From NCBI RefSeq assembly GCF_000318095.2, contig NZ_KB290716.1, positions 280,549 to 325,730 on the forward strand: a stretch of 45,182 bases of DNA. The letters run 5' to 3'. This document shows, piece after piece, positions 8,755 through 18,090 of this stretch. The position numbers were made by a program, and so were the translations under genes. Source of the DNA: Alloprevotella sp. oral taxon 473 str. F0040 (GTDB lineage Bacteria > Bacteroidota > Bacteroidia > Bacteroidales > Bacteroidaceae). Under the pieces are notes generated by a model that saw nothing but the letters and a program-made list of their open reading frames with translations, was not told where the DNA came from and made no database searches. Every line of letters starts with the position of its first letter. Position 1 is the stretch's first letter.

Positions 8755-10116
8755 TTAGCCTTTGTAGTGGAGGTGGAAACCTGCCACGGCTGCAATGGCT
8801 TTACGGAAAATGTCGAGACTGAAGTTTTCATTGGGAGAGTGAATGGCGTTGCTCTCAAGTCCGAAGCCCATCAAGATGGTTTTCACTCCGAGCACGCGCT
8901 CAAACTCGCTGATGATAGGGATACTTCCACCACGGCGCACAGCAAGTGGTCGCTTGCCAAAGGCTTCGGTGAACCCTTCTTCTGCTGCTTTATAAGCGGG
9001 AAGTGTGATGGGGCAAACATAACCTTCGCCACCGTGCATGGGAGTCACTTTGATTTTCACCGATTTAGGTGCAAGACTTTCCACATAATCAATGAAGAGC
9101 TGTTGGATTTTCTCGTGCTTTTGGTGAGGAACCAAACGACAACTCACCTTGGCATAGGCTTTGGAAGGCAGCACTGTTTTGGAACCTTCTCCTTGGTAAC
9201 CGCTCCACATGCCACAGATGTCGAAGCTAGGACGACAAGCATTGCGTTCGATGGTAGAATATCCCTTTTCACCACGCACTTCTGCTACATCGATAGACTT
9301 TTTATAGGCTTCTTCATCAAAAGGTATGGAAGCAATCATAGTGCGCTCTTCGGCTGAAAGTTCTTCTACATCGTCGTAGAATCCAGGAATGGTGATGCGT
9401 CCATCCTCATCCACCATCTTGGCAAGAAGTTCGCAGAGCACGAGGGCTGGATTGGCAACAGCTCCTCCGAAGTGTCCGGAGTGCAGGTCACGATTAGGGC
9501 CAGTGACTTCGATTTGCCAGTAGGCTAAGCCACGAAGTCCCGTGGTGAGTGAAGGAAGATTGGCAGCCAACATGGAGGTATCGCTCACCAAAATGATGTC
9601 GCTACGCAGGAGATCGCGATGCGCCTCCAAGAACCCCACGAGAGAGGGGCTACCGATTTCTTCTTCTCCCTCAAGAATAAACTTGACATTATGGCGCAAG
9701 AGGTCGTGCTTCACCAGATATTCAAAGGCTTTTACCTGCGTGAACGACTGTCCTTTGTCATCATCGGCTCCGCGTGCCCAAATGTGGCCATCGCGAATCT
9801 CGGGTTCAAAGGGATCGGAGTGCCAAAGTTCAAGAGGTTCGGCAGGCATCACGTCATAGTGTCCATACACCAACACCGTAGGAGCTGAAGGGTCTACGAT
9901 TTTCTCACCATAAACAAAAGGGTTTCCCTCGGCAGGAATCACCTGTACGTTTTCTGCCCCCGCTTCGGTGAGTAATTCTTGCCAACGAACAGCACAACGC
10001 TCTATGTCGCCTTTGCGTTCGGGATGTGCACTGATGCTGGGAATGCGGATGAGCGAGAAAAGTTCTTCGAGAAACCGCGGTTCATTGGCGGCGATATATT
10101 CTTGTATCGTAGTCAT
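8755..10116 (-). CDS. M20-family dipeptidase
   Basis: A 453-aa zinc metallopeptidase of the M20/M25/M40 family (ArgE/DapE/CNDP-like). Visible metal-site motifs, in order: YGHYDVMP (about 84-91), ADDDKG, the catalytic EGEEEIG (about 148-154), VSDT, and a C-terminal AIHSPNE. The insert between the two halves is the dimerisation domain. It probably cleaves dipeptides in the cytoplasm; no signal peptide is seen. It stops just before tamB and starts 27 bp after the DUF1934 gene. The exact substrate cannot be told from sequence. Confidence 0.9.
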   Translation of the reverse strand: MTTIQEYIAANEPRFLEELFSLIRIPSISAHPERKGDIERCAVRWQELLTEAGAENVQVIPAEGNPFVYGEKIVDPSAPTVLVYGHYDVMPAEPLELWHSDPFEPEIRDGHIWARGADDDKGQSFTQVKAFEYLVKHDLLRHNVKFILEGEEEIGSPSLVGFLEAHRDLLRSDIILVSDTSMLAANLPSLTTGLRGLAYWQIEVTGPNRDLHSGHFGGAVANPALVLCELLAKMVDEDGRITIPGFYDDVEELSAEERTMIASIPFDEEAYKKSIDVAEVRGEKGYSTIERNACRPSFDICGMWSGYQGEGSKTVLPSKAYAKVSCRLVPHQKHEKIQQLFIDYVESLAPKSVKIKVTPMHGGEGYVCPITLPAYKAAEEGFTEAFGKRPLAVRRGGSIPIISEFERVLGVKTILMGFGLESNAIHSPNENFSLDIFRKAIAAVAGFHLHYKG

Positions 10117-10143
10117 AAGAGAGAATATTTAGGTTATGATGGA

Positions 10144-10566
10144 CTATTTCGTGGGAAGGGGCGACCAAGTCAGGGTCAATTCATTGGTGGTGACGAGACT
10201 TCCAGAGAGGTAAAGTTCATAATGCACCTGCACTTCTGCCTGCGCTTCCGTCACTTCTTGATGTAAGAAGGTGGTTTGTGTAGACATGGCAAACTCCCCT
10301 TGTGGAGTCTTGTATATACTCTCCAAAAGATCGCCCACTCGAAAGAGGAGTCGCGACTTCGTGTCGCCATCTCTCGATACTGACACCCATAGATCTGCGC
10401 CTTGGATCGCAGTTTGTCCGTGATTCTCTGCATCAGTGTAACGCACCGACCAAGTGCCGTTCTCACGAAGCGCAGCCATAGCGCGACCTTCGTAGCGAAT
10501 CTCATCGTGCTCGCCCTCGGTGTTGGTGGTGCGCAAAATAGTTTTGAGAAAAACGGGATAAATCAT
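10144..10566 (-). CDS. DUF1934 (YwiB-like) beta-barrel protein
   Basis: A 140-aa soluble protein whose pattern of short beta strands fits DUF1934, the family of Bacillus YwiB: an opening 'FLKTILRTTNTEGEHDEIRYEG', a central 'VSRDGDTKSRLLFRVGD', 'YKTPQGEFAMSTQT', and a final 'VHYELYLSGSLVTTNELTLTW'. The fold is calycin-like and the function is unknown. I know the family mainly from Firmicutes, so its presence in a Bacteroidetes operon is noteworthy. It sits between rsmA and the dipeptidase gene, all on the minus strand. Confidence 0.7.
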   Translation of the reverse strand: MIYPVFLKTILRTTNTEGEHDEIRYEGRAMAALRENGTWSVRYTDAENHGQTAIQGADLWVSVSRDGDTKSRLLFRVGDLLESIYKTPQGEFAMSTQTTFLHQEVTEAQAEVQVHYELYLSGSLVTTNELTLTWSPLPTK

Positions 10567-10693
10567 ATTTGTTATTGGGAAAAAACAGCCTAATTGAAAA
10601 TAAACTGCTCTTCTTTCGAGCTTAAATCACTCTATTTTTTTTATGATAAACTGCTCAACTTATTTTATTGAAGCGACAACAGCTGCTGCTATT

Positions 10694-10740
10694 GAACGAG
10701 AGTCTACAATAGTCTACAATCAAGATAAACGAGAGTCTAC
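10694..10740. repeat. Short direct repeat in the rsmA-DUF1934 gap
   Basis: AACGAGAGTCTAC occurs at 10695-10707 and 10728-10740, 33 bp apart, with a partial AGTCTACAAT copy between. The rest of the 219-bp gap (10567-10785) shows nothing recognisable. No function is proposed. Confidence 0.5.
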
Positions 10741-10785
10741 CGTCAAGACATTAGTAGCTTGTAAAAAGCACAGAATCTCTACCTC

Positions 10786-11604
10786 CTATCGCGCCATTTC
10801 AGCGGCAATATCGTTGGTCAACTGCACAAACTCCGCAACAGAAAGTTGCTCAGGACGTTTCGTCAAAAGTGGTTGTGCGAGAAACTCAGCATGATCGCGG
10901 CCGCAGTTACGCTCCGCATTGAGTTGCGCAAAGAGCGGTTTGAGACTTCCGCGCATCATCTTGCGACGTTGATTAAACGCTGTCTTCACCACACGGCGAA
11001 GCAAACGCTCATCGCAACCGCAGTCTTCCACATTGTTGCGGGTCATACGCACCACAGCACTCTTTACCTTAGGAGGAGGATTGAACACCCCTGGTTCGAC
11101 AGTGAAGAGATATTCCACGTCATACCACAACTGCACCAAGACACTCAAAATGCCATACGTCTTATTGCCTGGTTTAGCCGCAAGACGCTCTGCCACTTCT
11201 TTCTGAATCATGCCTGTGCAACAAGGGATGAGGTGGCGATAGTCGAGCATTTTGAAGAAAATCTGGCTCGAAATATTATAAGGATAGTTACCAGTGAGCA
11301 CAAACGAACGACCTTCAAAGACATGTTCGAGGTGCATTTTCAAGAAATCGTCCTCAATGATGCCATCGGCTTCGAGCTGTGGATAAGCCTCTCGAAGGTA
11401 AGCCACACTCTCAAAGTCAATCTCAGCCACTTTCACCTCACGTTCTTTCGGCAGAAGGTATTGCGTGAGCACACCCATACCAGGCCCCACTTCAAGAATA
11501 GGGAGATCGGGACAAGCATCCACCGTGTCAGCGATGGCACGTGCCACATTCAGGTCTTTCAAAAAATGCTGTCCTAGGAATTTTTTCGGGCGTACTGATT
11601 TCAT
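10786..11604 (-). CDS. rsmA: 16S rRNA (adenine-N6)-dimethyltransferase RsmA/KsgA
   Basis: A 272-aa Rossmann-fold methyltransferase that dimethylates two adjacent adenines near the 3' end of 16S rRNA, a late step of 30S assembly. Seen: the N-terminal FLGQHFLKD, the SAM-binding LEVGPGMG (37-44), the acidic EIDF (61-64), the catalytic NYPYN (106-110), and a C-terminal helical domain with FNQRRKMMR. Length is standard. It is the first gene of the minus-strand run leading to tamL. Its upstream region holds the inverted repeat at 11617-11753 with a minus-strand -7 box. Confidence 0.95.
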   Translation of the reverse strand: MKSVRPKKFLGQHFLKDLNVARAIADTVDACPDLPILEVGPGMGVLTQYLLPKEREVKVAEIDFESVAYLREAYPQLEADGIIEDDFLKMHLEHVFEGRSFVLTGNYPYNISSQIFFKMLDYRHLIPCCTGMIQKEVAERLAAKPGNKTYGILSVLVQLWYDVEYLFTVEPGVFNPPPKVKSAVVRMTRNNVEDCGCDERLLRRVVKTAFNQRRKMMRGSLKPLFAQLNAERNCGRDHAEFLAQPLLTKRPEQLSVAEFVQLTNDIAAEMAR

Positions 11605-11616
11605 TCTACGAAATAA

Positions 11617-11753
11617 TTTGTATTTTTGCGGTAGCAGGGCAGCTAAACATCATTAGGTTACATCCTCCATCAAGCTCCCTTGTAAAAGCATCGCTGGCGA
11701 AATCTTACACAATGATTGTATTATAAGATGCGCTGCTACCGCAAAAATACAAA
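11617..11753. promoter_or_regulatory. Perfect 21-bp inverted repeat with facing -7 boxes
   Basis: TTTGTATTTTTGCGGTAGCA plus one G at 11617-11637 is repeated perfectly and inverted at 11733-11753. Each arm contains TATTTTTG, a match to the Bacteroidetes -7 element TAnnTTTG: plus strand at 11621-11628 facing the gene at 11769, and minus strand at 11742-11749 facing rsmA. Neither has an exact TTTG at -33. If both fire, the two leaders overlap by about 110 nt in antisense. A small MITE is the alternative. Confidence 0.5.
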
Positions 11754-11768
11754 AAAACTCCGATTCGA

Positions 11769-12746
11769 GTGAAGCAACTCCTCAACATATTCAAGATTCT
11801 ATTGCCTTTTGTCTTCAGCATAGGCATATTGTGGTGGATGTACCGCGAACTCGACTGGAAAAGCGTGCTCACAATGCTCCAAGCCACGCACTGGGGATGG
11901 ATGTTCATCTCACTGCTCTTTGGCATTGTGCCCCTGGTGCTTCGCGCACTGCGCTGGAAGATTGCATTACAGCCACTACAAGAACAGCCCCCCACTCGCA
12001 TTTGCATTGATGCCATCTTCGTGTCCTATGCAGCGAGCCTTGTCATCCCCCGAGTAGGAGAAATCACTCGTTGTGGCACCTTGAAGAACTATGCGGGCAC
12101 TTCCTTTTCTAAAGCTCTCGGCACGGTGGTGGCAGAACGTATGATAGATGCCCTCTTGATGCTCCTCATTGCAGTGCTTGCCCTCTGCTTGCAATTGCCA
12201 CAATTTTTGTCTTTCTTGCAGTCGACAGGTACCAATGCACACGACATCTTGGCGCAATTCACCTCCACAGGCTACATCGTCACAGCCATTTGCATCATTG
12301 TCGGCATTGGATTTGCCATCTTCCTACTGGCAAAAGTGCCCTTCTTCCAACGAGGCAAAGACAAGATGCGCGGTTTCCTAGATGGCCTATCCTCACTGCG
12401 CCACTTGCGCCAACTTCCACTTTATCTGCTCTATAGCATCGGTATTTGGGTTGGCTATTTTTTACACTTCTATCTTGCCTTTTTTGCTTATGAGAGCACC
12501 AGTCACATAGACATCATGGCAGGATTACTCAGCTTCAGCGCAGGCACTTTTGCCGTACTAGTACCCACTCCCAATGGTGCCGGTCCTTGGCACTTCGCCG
12601 TAAAGACCATGCTCGTACTTTATGGCGTGGCGCAAGCTCCTGCCGTATTGTTTGCCCTAGTCGTTCATACGATTCAAACTGCTCTTGTCATCCTCATGGG
12701 AGCTGTGGGTTGGGCAGACCTTTTCAACCTAAAGAAAACTCTCTAA
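11769..12746 (+). CDS. UPF0104 / lysylphosphatidylglycerol-synthase-type membrane protein
   Basis: A 325-aa integral membrane protein with about eight hydrophobic segments (4-25, 40-60, 78-96, 118-140, 158-180, 213-238, 245-285, 290-315). The order and motifs (an early 'ALRWKIAL', 'RVGEITRCG', 'TFAVLVPTPNGAGPWHF') fit the UPF0104/AglD family, related to the flippase half of MprF. These proteins handle lipids or glycolipids at the inner membrane; the substrate here is unknown. No synthase domain is attached. The start is GTG at 11769. It lies 56 bp before pepD. Confidence 0.82.
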   Translation: MKQLLNIFKILLPFVFSIGILWWMYRELDWKSVLTMLQATHWGWMFISLLFGIVPLVLRALRWKIALQPLQEQPPTRICIDAIFVSYAASLVIPRVGEITRCGTLKNYAGTSFSKALGTVVAERMIDALLMLLIAVLALCLQLPQFLSFLQSTGTNAHDILAQFTSTGYIVTAICIIVGIGFAIFLLAKVPFFQRGKDKMRGFLDGLSSLRHLRQLPLYLLYSIGIWVGYFLHFYLAFFAYESTSHIDIMAGLLSFSAGTFAVLVPTPNGAGPWHFAVKTMLVLYGVAQAPAVLFALVVHTIQTALVILMGAVGWADLFNLKKTL

Positions 12747-12802
12747 ATCTGAGAGCGCGTTCACACCACACTTCGAACGAACTCTCTTAATACCTATCAC
12801 TT

Positions 12803-14263
12803 ATGAGCGAAATTCTCAAATTGCAGCCCGAAGCTATCTGGCGCAACTTCCATCTCCTCACCCAAGTGCCTCGCCCTTCTGGACACTTGGAAAAGATTCA
12901 ACAGTTTCTCCTCCAATGGGCTGCCGAACGCAACATTGAAGCCTCGCTCGATGATGCAGGAAATATCTTGATGTACAAGCCAGCTACGCCTGGCATGGAA
13001 GATAGAAAGACCATCACCCTCCAAGGCCACACCGACATGGTGCCCCAAAAGACACCAGACTCTCCCCATAATTTTGAAACCGACCCCATCGAAACATGGA
13101 TCGATGGAGATTGGGTGCGTGCGCGCAACACTACTTTGGGTGCAGACGACGGTATGGCCATTGCCACCATCATGGCCATCTTCGAAGACGACACCATTCC
13201 TCACGGACCGCTCGAAGCCTTCATGACCTCCGACGAAGAAACCACCATGCACGGGGTGACTTACATGAAGGACGGTCTTTTGAAAGGCGACATCCTCATG
13301 AACCTTGACAACGAAGTGCATGGTGAATTGATGACCGGTTCAGCAGGTGGTATCAACCTAAGCGCAGAGCTCGAATACCAAGAAGTGGCTCCCGATGCCG
13401 AAGATGTAGCTGTGGAAATCGTGATTGGCGGTCTCCGTGGCGGACACTCTGGTTTGGAAATCAACGAAGGTCGTGGAAATGCCAACAAACTCTTGGCACG
13501 CATCGTCACAGATGCCATTGCCAACTTTGAAGCTCGTTTGGCTTCTTGGAAAGGCGGCAACATGCGCAACGCCATCCCCCGCGATGCTCATGCAGTGCTC
13601 ACCCTCCCCAAGGAGAATGTAGCAGAATTGCGCGAAGTGGTGCTCGGAGAATGGCTCACCGACTTGACCGACGAATATGGTCTCATCGAGCCTAACCTCA
13701 CCCTCCAAGTGAATGAAGTAGCTATACCTGCTGCCATCGTGCCCGAAGCCGTGCAAGACAATTTGGTCAACGCCATCCTCTCTTGCCACAACGGCGTGAT
13801 GCGTTTCATCCCCCACCTTCCCCGCATCGTAGAAACATCAAGCAACTTGGCAATCATTGAGATTGGCGAAGGCAAAGCCTTCTTCAAAGTTCTCGTGCGC
13901 TCTAGTGCCGACTCCATGCGCCAGTATTGCGTAGACACCCTCGAAGCTGGTTTCTCTATGGCTGGCATGAAGGTCACCACCGATGGCGCATACCCCGCAT
14001 GGCAACCTTCGCCCAAGAGCGAAATCGTGGAACTCATGACCGAGGTTTACAAGGACCTCTTCAACGAAGACCCCAAAGTCACTGTGGTACACGCTGGTTT
14101 GGAATGCTCCATCATCCTCACCCACTGCCCTGGCATGGACGTTGTTTCCTTCGGCCCCACTTTGCAGTCGCCCCACACGCCCAACGAGCGTTGCAACATC
14201 CCATCTGTGGAAAAATACTGGCGTCTTGTGCTCGAAACACTCAAGCGCGTGCCTAAGAAATAA
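12803..14263 (+). CDS. pepD: Aminoacyl-histidine dipeptidase (M20C)
   Basis: A 486-aa cytosolic zinc dipeptidase of the PepD/M20C type, which cleaves Xaa-His and many other dipeptides. Motifs: LQGHTDMVP (about 73-81), GADDGMAIA (about 114), the catalytic TSDEETTMHG (about 143-152), and 'GLRGGHSGLEIN' in the lid domain. Length matches E. coli PepD. An intrinsic terminator follows at 14302-14340. This and the minus-strand dipeptidase at 8755 are two different M20 subfamilies in one neighbourhood. Confidence 0.94.
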   Translation: MSEILKLQPEAIWRNFHLLTQVPRPSGHLEKIQQFLLQWAAERNIEASLDDAGNILMYKPATPGMEDRKTITLQGHTDMVPQKTPDSPHNFETDPIETWIDGDWVRARNTTLGADDGMAIATIMAIFEDDTIPHGPLEAFMTSDEETTMHGVTYMKDGLLKGDILMNLDNEVHGELMTGSAGGINLSAELEYQEVAPDAEDVAVEIVIGGLRGGHSGLEINEGRGNANKLLARIVTDAIANFEARLASWKGGNMRNAIPRDAHAVLTLPKENVAELREVVLGEWLTDLTDEYGLIEPNLTLQVNEVAIPAAIVPEAVQDNLVNAILSCHNGVMRFIPHLPRIVETSSNLAIIEIGEGKAFFKVLVRSSADSMRQYCVDTLEAGFSMAGMKVTTDGAYPAWQPSPKSEIVELMTEVYKDLFNEDPKVTVVHAGLECSIILTHCPGMDVVSFGPTLQSPHTPNERCNIPSVEKYWRLVLETLKRVPKK

Positions 14264-14301
14264 GCACCTGCACTTCGCGCAGCTTTGCTTTTTATCCCAT
14301 C

Positions 14302-14340
14302 GCCCTCTTCAGTCTTCTCGGCTGGAGAGGGCATTTTTTG
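14302..14340 (+). terminator. Intrinsic terminator of pepD
   Basis: GCCCTCTTCAG (14302-14312) pairs with CTGGAGAGGGC (14322-14332) with one mismatch and is followed by ATTTTTTG. It lies 39 bp after the pepD stop codon. Confidence 0.85.
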
Positions 14341-14371
14341 TGAAATCCTTGGTTGTTTCATAGGGAGTTCG

Positions 14372-14379
14372 TAATTTTG
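14372..14379 (+). promoter_or_regulatory. Candidate -7 promoter element of pgi
   Basis: TAATTTTG matches the Bacteroidetes -7 consensus TAnnTTTG, just after the pepD terminator and about 95 bp before the pgi start. The -33 position shows only TTGG. A separate pgi transcript is likely because a terminator precedes it. Confidence 0.5.
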
Positions 14380-14473
14380 TTGCAACAAACGAACGTGTGC
14401 TTGCGCTGTCGCTCCTTACCTCGTTGAGAGCGGCACATCGACCACGCTCACCCACCTCATAAAATTCATTCAG

Positions 14474-15808
14474 ATGAAATCTATTCGCTTAGAAATCAAC
14501 AACGCCACTTCTTTCCTCGCCGCTGGTGCACTCGATGAAGTGAGCGCAAACGTACCTGACGCTCAGAAGGCACTTGAAGAACAAACCTGCCCTGGCAATG
14601 ACTTCCTCGGTTGGATGCACCTTCCCTCAAGCATCACTCCCGAATTCTTGGGAGAAATCAAGGCTTGCGCACAAACTTTGCGCGAAAACTGCGACACCAT
14701 CGTCGTAGCCGGCATTGGTGGTTCTTACCTCGGTGCACGCGCCGTGATTGAAGCACTCGGCAACCAATTTGAGTGGCTCACCAACGACGGCTCAAATCCC
14801 GTGATTCTCTTTGCTGGTAACAACATCGGCGAAGACTATCTCTTCGAACTCTGCGAATATCTCAAAGGCCGCAAATTCGGTGTCATCAACATCTCTAAGA
14901 GTGGTACGACCACTGAAACTGCTCTCGCTTTCCGCCTCCTCAAAAAGCAATGCGAAGACCAACGCGGCAAGGAAGTAGCGCGCAAGGTCATCGTTGCCGT
15001 TACCGATGCTAAGAAAGGTGCAGCTCGCATCACTGCCAACCAAGAAGGCTACACTTCGTTCATCATCCCCGACAACGTGGGTGGTCGCTTCTCTGTCCTC
15101 ACTCCCGTAGGTTTGCTCCCCATCGCTTGCGCTGGTTTCGACATCGACGCGCTCGTGCAAGGTGCCACCGACATGGAGAAGGAATGCAGCACCGACGATA
15201 ACATCGCTACACAATACGCTGCTGTCCGCAACGCCCTCTACCGCGCTGGCAAGAAGATCGAAATCCTCGTCAACTATCAGCCTAAGCTCCACTTCATGAA
15301 CGAATGGTGGAAGCAACTTTATGGCGAAAGTGAGGGTAAGGATGGCGTAGGCATCTTCCCTGCTGCCGTAGACTTCACCACCGACCTCCACTCCATGGGA
15401 CAATGGATTCAAGAAGGTGAGCGCAGCATCTTTGAAACGGTGATTTCTGTGGAAAATCCTCGCCACAAAGTGCTCTTCCCCCACGACGAAGAAAACCTCG
15501 ATGGTCTCAACTTCCTCACGGGTAAGCGTGTGGACGAAGTGAACAAGATGGCTGAACTCGGCACGCTTCTCGCTCACGTAGACGGCGGTGTGCCCAACAT
15601 GCGTGTGGTGCTTCCCGAACTCAACGAATACTACCTCGGTCAGCTCATCTACTTCTTCGAGCGTGCCTGCGGTGTGAGCGGTCTCTTGCTCGATGTCAAT
15701 CCTTTCAACCAACCTGGTGTGGAGGCTTACAAGAAGAACATGTTCGCGCTCCTCGGCAAACCCGGTTATGAAGCTGAAACAGAAGCTATCCAAGCTCGTC
15801 TGAAATAA
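14474..15808 (+). CDS. pgi: Glucose-6-phosphate isomerase
   Basis: A 444-aa enzyme interconverting glucose-6-phosphate and fructose-6-phosphate in glycolysis and gluconeogenesis. The two SIS-type halves show [16 protein letters not shown] (about 80-95), the phosphate-binding [15 protein letters not shown] (about 140-154), [14 protein letters not shown], and the C-terminal '[13 protein letters not shown]' with the catalytic Lys. The length is that of the short bacterial form. It has its own -7 element and a strong terminator at 15832. A 333-codon antisense frame here is a codon-usage artefact. Confidence 0.97.
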   Translation: MKSIRLEINNATSFLAAGALDEVSANVPDAQKALEEQTCPGNDFLGWMHLPSSITPEFLGEIKACAQTLRENCDTIVVAGIGGSYLGARAVIEALGNQFEWLTNDGSNPVILFAGNNIGEDYLFELCEYLKGRKFGVINISKSGTTTETALAFRLLKKQCEDQRGKEVARKVIVAVTDAKKGAARITANQEGYTSFIIPDNVGGRFSVLTPVGLLPIACAGFDIDALVQGATDMEKECSTDDNIATQYAAVRNALYRAGKKIEILVNYQPKLHFMNEWWKQLYGESEGKDGVGIFPAAVDFTTDLHSMGQWIQEGERSIFETVISVENPRHKVLFPHDEENLDGLNFLTGKRVDEVNKMAELGTLLAHVDGGVPNMRVVLPELNEYYLGQLIYFFERACGVSGLLLDVNPFNQPGVEAYKKNMFALLGKPGYEAETEAIQARLK

Positions 15809-15831
15809 GTTTCATTTTCCATCACTATACT

Positions 15832-15878
15832 GCGACCCCACCGTCCTCCCCAAGAGTGAGGTGGGGTCGCTGCTTTTA
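15832..15878 (+). terminator. Intrinsic terminator of pgi
   Basis: GCGACCCCACC (15832-15842) and GGTGGGGTCGC (15860-15870) form a perfect 11-bp stem, followed by TGCTTTTA. It lies 24 bp after the pgi stop. Confidence 0.85.
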
Positions 15879-15908
15879 TCTACTGATTTCTCGCACACGG
15901 TTCTTTTC

Positions 15909-16742
15909 ATGTCTTCTATCTACGCTTCAGCCATCGCCCGATATTGGGCGCAACACTCTGATTTCTTAACACAAGCCAAAGCATCTGTATCTCAACTATC
16001 GGCTACGAATGTAGACTCCTCTACTACCACCGAAGCATACCCTACTCTCCTCCCTCTCCGCGCCACTCTCTTCGACATGGATGGGGTGCTTTTCGACTCT
16101 ATGCCTGCCCACGCCAAGTCATGGGCACAGGTTTGTCACGAATTTGGCTTCGACATCGAAGAACAAGAGATTTACATGAACGAAGGGCGCACGGCCTTTA
16201 CTACCCTCAACGTGTTTACACAACGTCAATTCGGACGTGACACCAACCCAGAAGAAGTGGAACGCGTGTATCAGCGCAAGTGCGAAATTTTCAACGCTTT
16301 TCCCACGGCTCCTAAAATACCGGGAGCACAAGAACTGCTCGACCAAATTGCTGCCGATCAACTCACCCGCGTGGTAGTCACAGGTAGCGGACAAGCTAGT
16401 TTGCTCGATCGTCTCACGCGACACTATCCTGGCATCTTCGCACCCGAACGCATTGTGTCGTCGATGGATGTGAAGCACGGCAAACCCGATCCTGAACCAT
16501 ATCTCATGGGGTTGGAGAAAGCTGGGGTGCAACCTTGGGAAGCCATCGTGGTGGAAAACGCGCCTCTCGGTGTGCGCGCTGGTGTGGCAGCTGGCATTTT
16601 CACCATTGCGGTCAATACGGGTCCACTGCCCGAAAGCGCGCTCTTAGACGAAGGAGCGCATCTCCTCTTCCCCTCTATGCAGGCTCTTGCCGAGGCATGG
16701 CCACAACTGCGCCAGCTCTTCGGACTTACGCCCCAAGACTAA
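15909..16742 (+). CDS. HAD-family phosphatase (beta-phosphoglucomutase-like)
   Basis: From ATG 15909 this is 277 aa of the HAD superfamily, subfamily I. DMDGVLFDS (D56 nucleophile, D58 acid/base) is motif I, VVTGSG is motif II, and KHGKPDPEPYLMGLEKAG with VVENAPLGVRAG gives motifs III and IV. An all-helical cap lies between motifs I and II. It probably dephosphorylates a sugar phosphate or similar metabolite; the substrate is unknown. A polar, Ser/Thr-rich leader of about 50 residues precedes motif I and is longer than usual; an ATG at 15861 would lengthen it further. Confidence 0.85.
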   Translation: MSSIYASAIARYWAQHSDFLTQAKASVSQLSATNVDSSTTTEAYPTLLPLRATLFDMDGVLFDSMPAHAKSWAQVCHEFGFDIEEQEIYMNEGRTAFTTLNVFTQRQFGRDTNPEEVERVYQRKCEIFNAFPTAPKIPGAQELLDQIAADQLTRVVVTGSGQASLLDRLTRHYPGIFAPERIVSSMDVKHGKPDPEPYLMGLEKAGVQPWEAIVVENAPLGVRAGVAAGIFTIAVNTGPLPESALLDEGAHLLFPSMQALAEAWPQLRQLFGLTPQD

Positions 16743-16800
16743 ACAGCGGCACGAATCAACTTGCCCTTACTCGCCTGTCCTTTCCCTTCTTCTAGCTCCC

Positions 16801-17919
16801 ATGACTATGATACACACCATTGCGCTCTCCCTTTTAGAAGGACTCACCCAAAACAAGACACTCACCTTGTTGCGACAAACCAACGATGCGCAACTTATCT
16901 TTGAGCAACCTGATGTGGCTTTGGCTGATTTTGCCCCGAGTTTTCAACAAGAGGTGATACACCTGTTGCGCACCAAAGGGGCAAAGGCGCTGCAGAAGGC
17001 GCAAGCGGAATGGGAGTTTTGTCAAGAACACGGCATCCGCCCCATTTCCATCACCGCGAGCGACTATCCGCAACGGCTCAAAGACTGCCCCGATGCGCCT
17101 GCGGTGCTCTTCTATCGGGGTTCAGCGGAATGGAATGTTCCTCACGTGCTTTCCGTCGTAGGCACGCGTCGCATCAGCCCTTATGGAAAAGACCTCTGCC
17201 GGATGTTTTGCCAAGAACTGGCGCGCTTGTTTCCCGATACGCTTGTGGTTAGCGGACTGGCTTATGGCGTGGATGTGCATGTGCACAAGGCTTGTTTGGA
17301 ACAACAACTCCCCACCATCGGGGTGTTGGCGCATGGACTGGATCAAATCTATCCTGCGGCTCATCGCAACACAGCCTGCGAAATGTTGAAGAATGGCGGT
17401 CTGCTCACGGAGCACCCACGCGGTGTGCGCCCCTTTGCGGGTAATTTCGTCCGCCGCAATCGCATCGTCGCTGGCATGGCAGATGCCACCATCGTCATCG
17501 AGAGTGCTGACCATGGCGGTGCCCTCATCACTGCGCGCTTAGCAGGCGAATACAACCGCACGGTGTGTGCCTTCCCTGGGCGAACCACCGACAAGTTTAG
17601 CGAAGGTTGCTTGCACCTCATTCGCCAACGTCGCGCGGAGTTGGTCACCTCTGCCACTGATGTTCTCGAACTGCTCAACTGGATCGAACCAGCTCAGCTC
17701 GATGCACCAGTGCAACTCGAACTTTTCGCACCTCAACTCACACCCGACCAACAACTGATGGCGCGTGTGCTGCAAGACAACGATGGTTGCACGCTCTCAC
17801 AACTCATGCTTCACACGGGTTTTGACCTCCCCAAAATCAATACCCTCGTTTTTGAACTCGAGATGCTCAACTGCATTTCGCTCTCCTCTGGTAATTGCTA
17901 TCGCTGGAAACCTCAATAG
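16801..17919 (+). CDS. dprA: DNA-processing protein DprA
   Basis: From ATG 16801 this is 372 aa, the usual length; an upstream ATG at 16687 would overlap the HAD gene. DprA loads RecA onto incoming single-stranded DNA in natural transformation. Seen: an N-terminal helical region, the Rossmann-like DNA-binding domain with VVGTRRISPYGKDLC, VVSGLAYGVDVHVHKACL and FVRRNRIVAGMADATIVIES, and a C-terminal winged-helix (DML1-like) domain after about 300. It is the last plus-strand gene before the repeat mosaic and is followed by a terminator at 18091. Confidence 0.95.
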   Translation: MTMIHTIALSLLEGLTQNKTLTLLRQTNDAQLIFEQPDVALADFAPSFQQEVIHLLRTKGAKALQKAQAEWEFCQEHGIRPISITASDYPQRLKDCPDAPAVLFYRGSAEWNVPHVLSVVGTRRISPYGKDLCRMFCQELARLFPDTLVVSGLAYGVDVHVHKACLEQQLPTIGVLAHGLDQIYPAAHRNTACEMLKNGGLLTEHPRGVRPFAGNFVRRNRIVAGMADATIVIESADHGGALITARLAGEYNRTVCAFPGRTTDKFSEGCLHLIRQRRAELVTSATDVLELLNWIEPAQLDAPVQLELFAPQLTPDQQLMARVLQDNDGCTLSQLMLHTGFDLPKINTLVFELEMLNCISLSSGNCYRWKPQ

Positions 17920-17978
17920 CCTTCCCCCTTTCTTCCCTATTTCCTCACCATACCCCCTACTTTATATGGGTACATATC

Positions 17979-18003
17979 GACCCAAAGAGTGAAAAATCGG
18001 CGA
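17979..18003 (+). repeat. Shared AAAGAGTGA motif, locus 2
   Basis: CGACCCAAAGAGTGAAAAAT followed by CGGCG. The closest relative is at 34525-34546; both follow a TATGGG block by 10-20 bp. Inverted relatives are in loci 1 and 4. Its function is unknown. Confidence 0.5.
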
Positions 18004-18090
18004 AAAAGTGACAAAACTTTTTGAGACACCGCCATTTTTGCAATACCTAGATTATAAAACACATTAATTTCGGCTATTTGTAGATTTCCG

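Noticed and set aside
10846-11577. A 243-codon open frame on the plus strand inside rsmA
   Set aside because: Antisense to a clear RsmA with catalytic motifs; the translation has no family features.
14792-15793. A 333-codon open frame on the minus strand inside pgi
   Set aside because: It is a shadow of pgi codon usage: no recognisable domain, no promoter, and the plus strand encodes a complete Pgi with all motifs.
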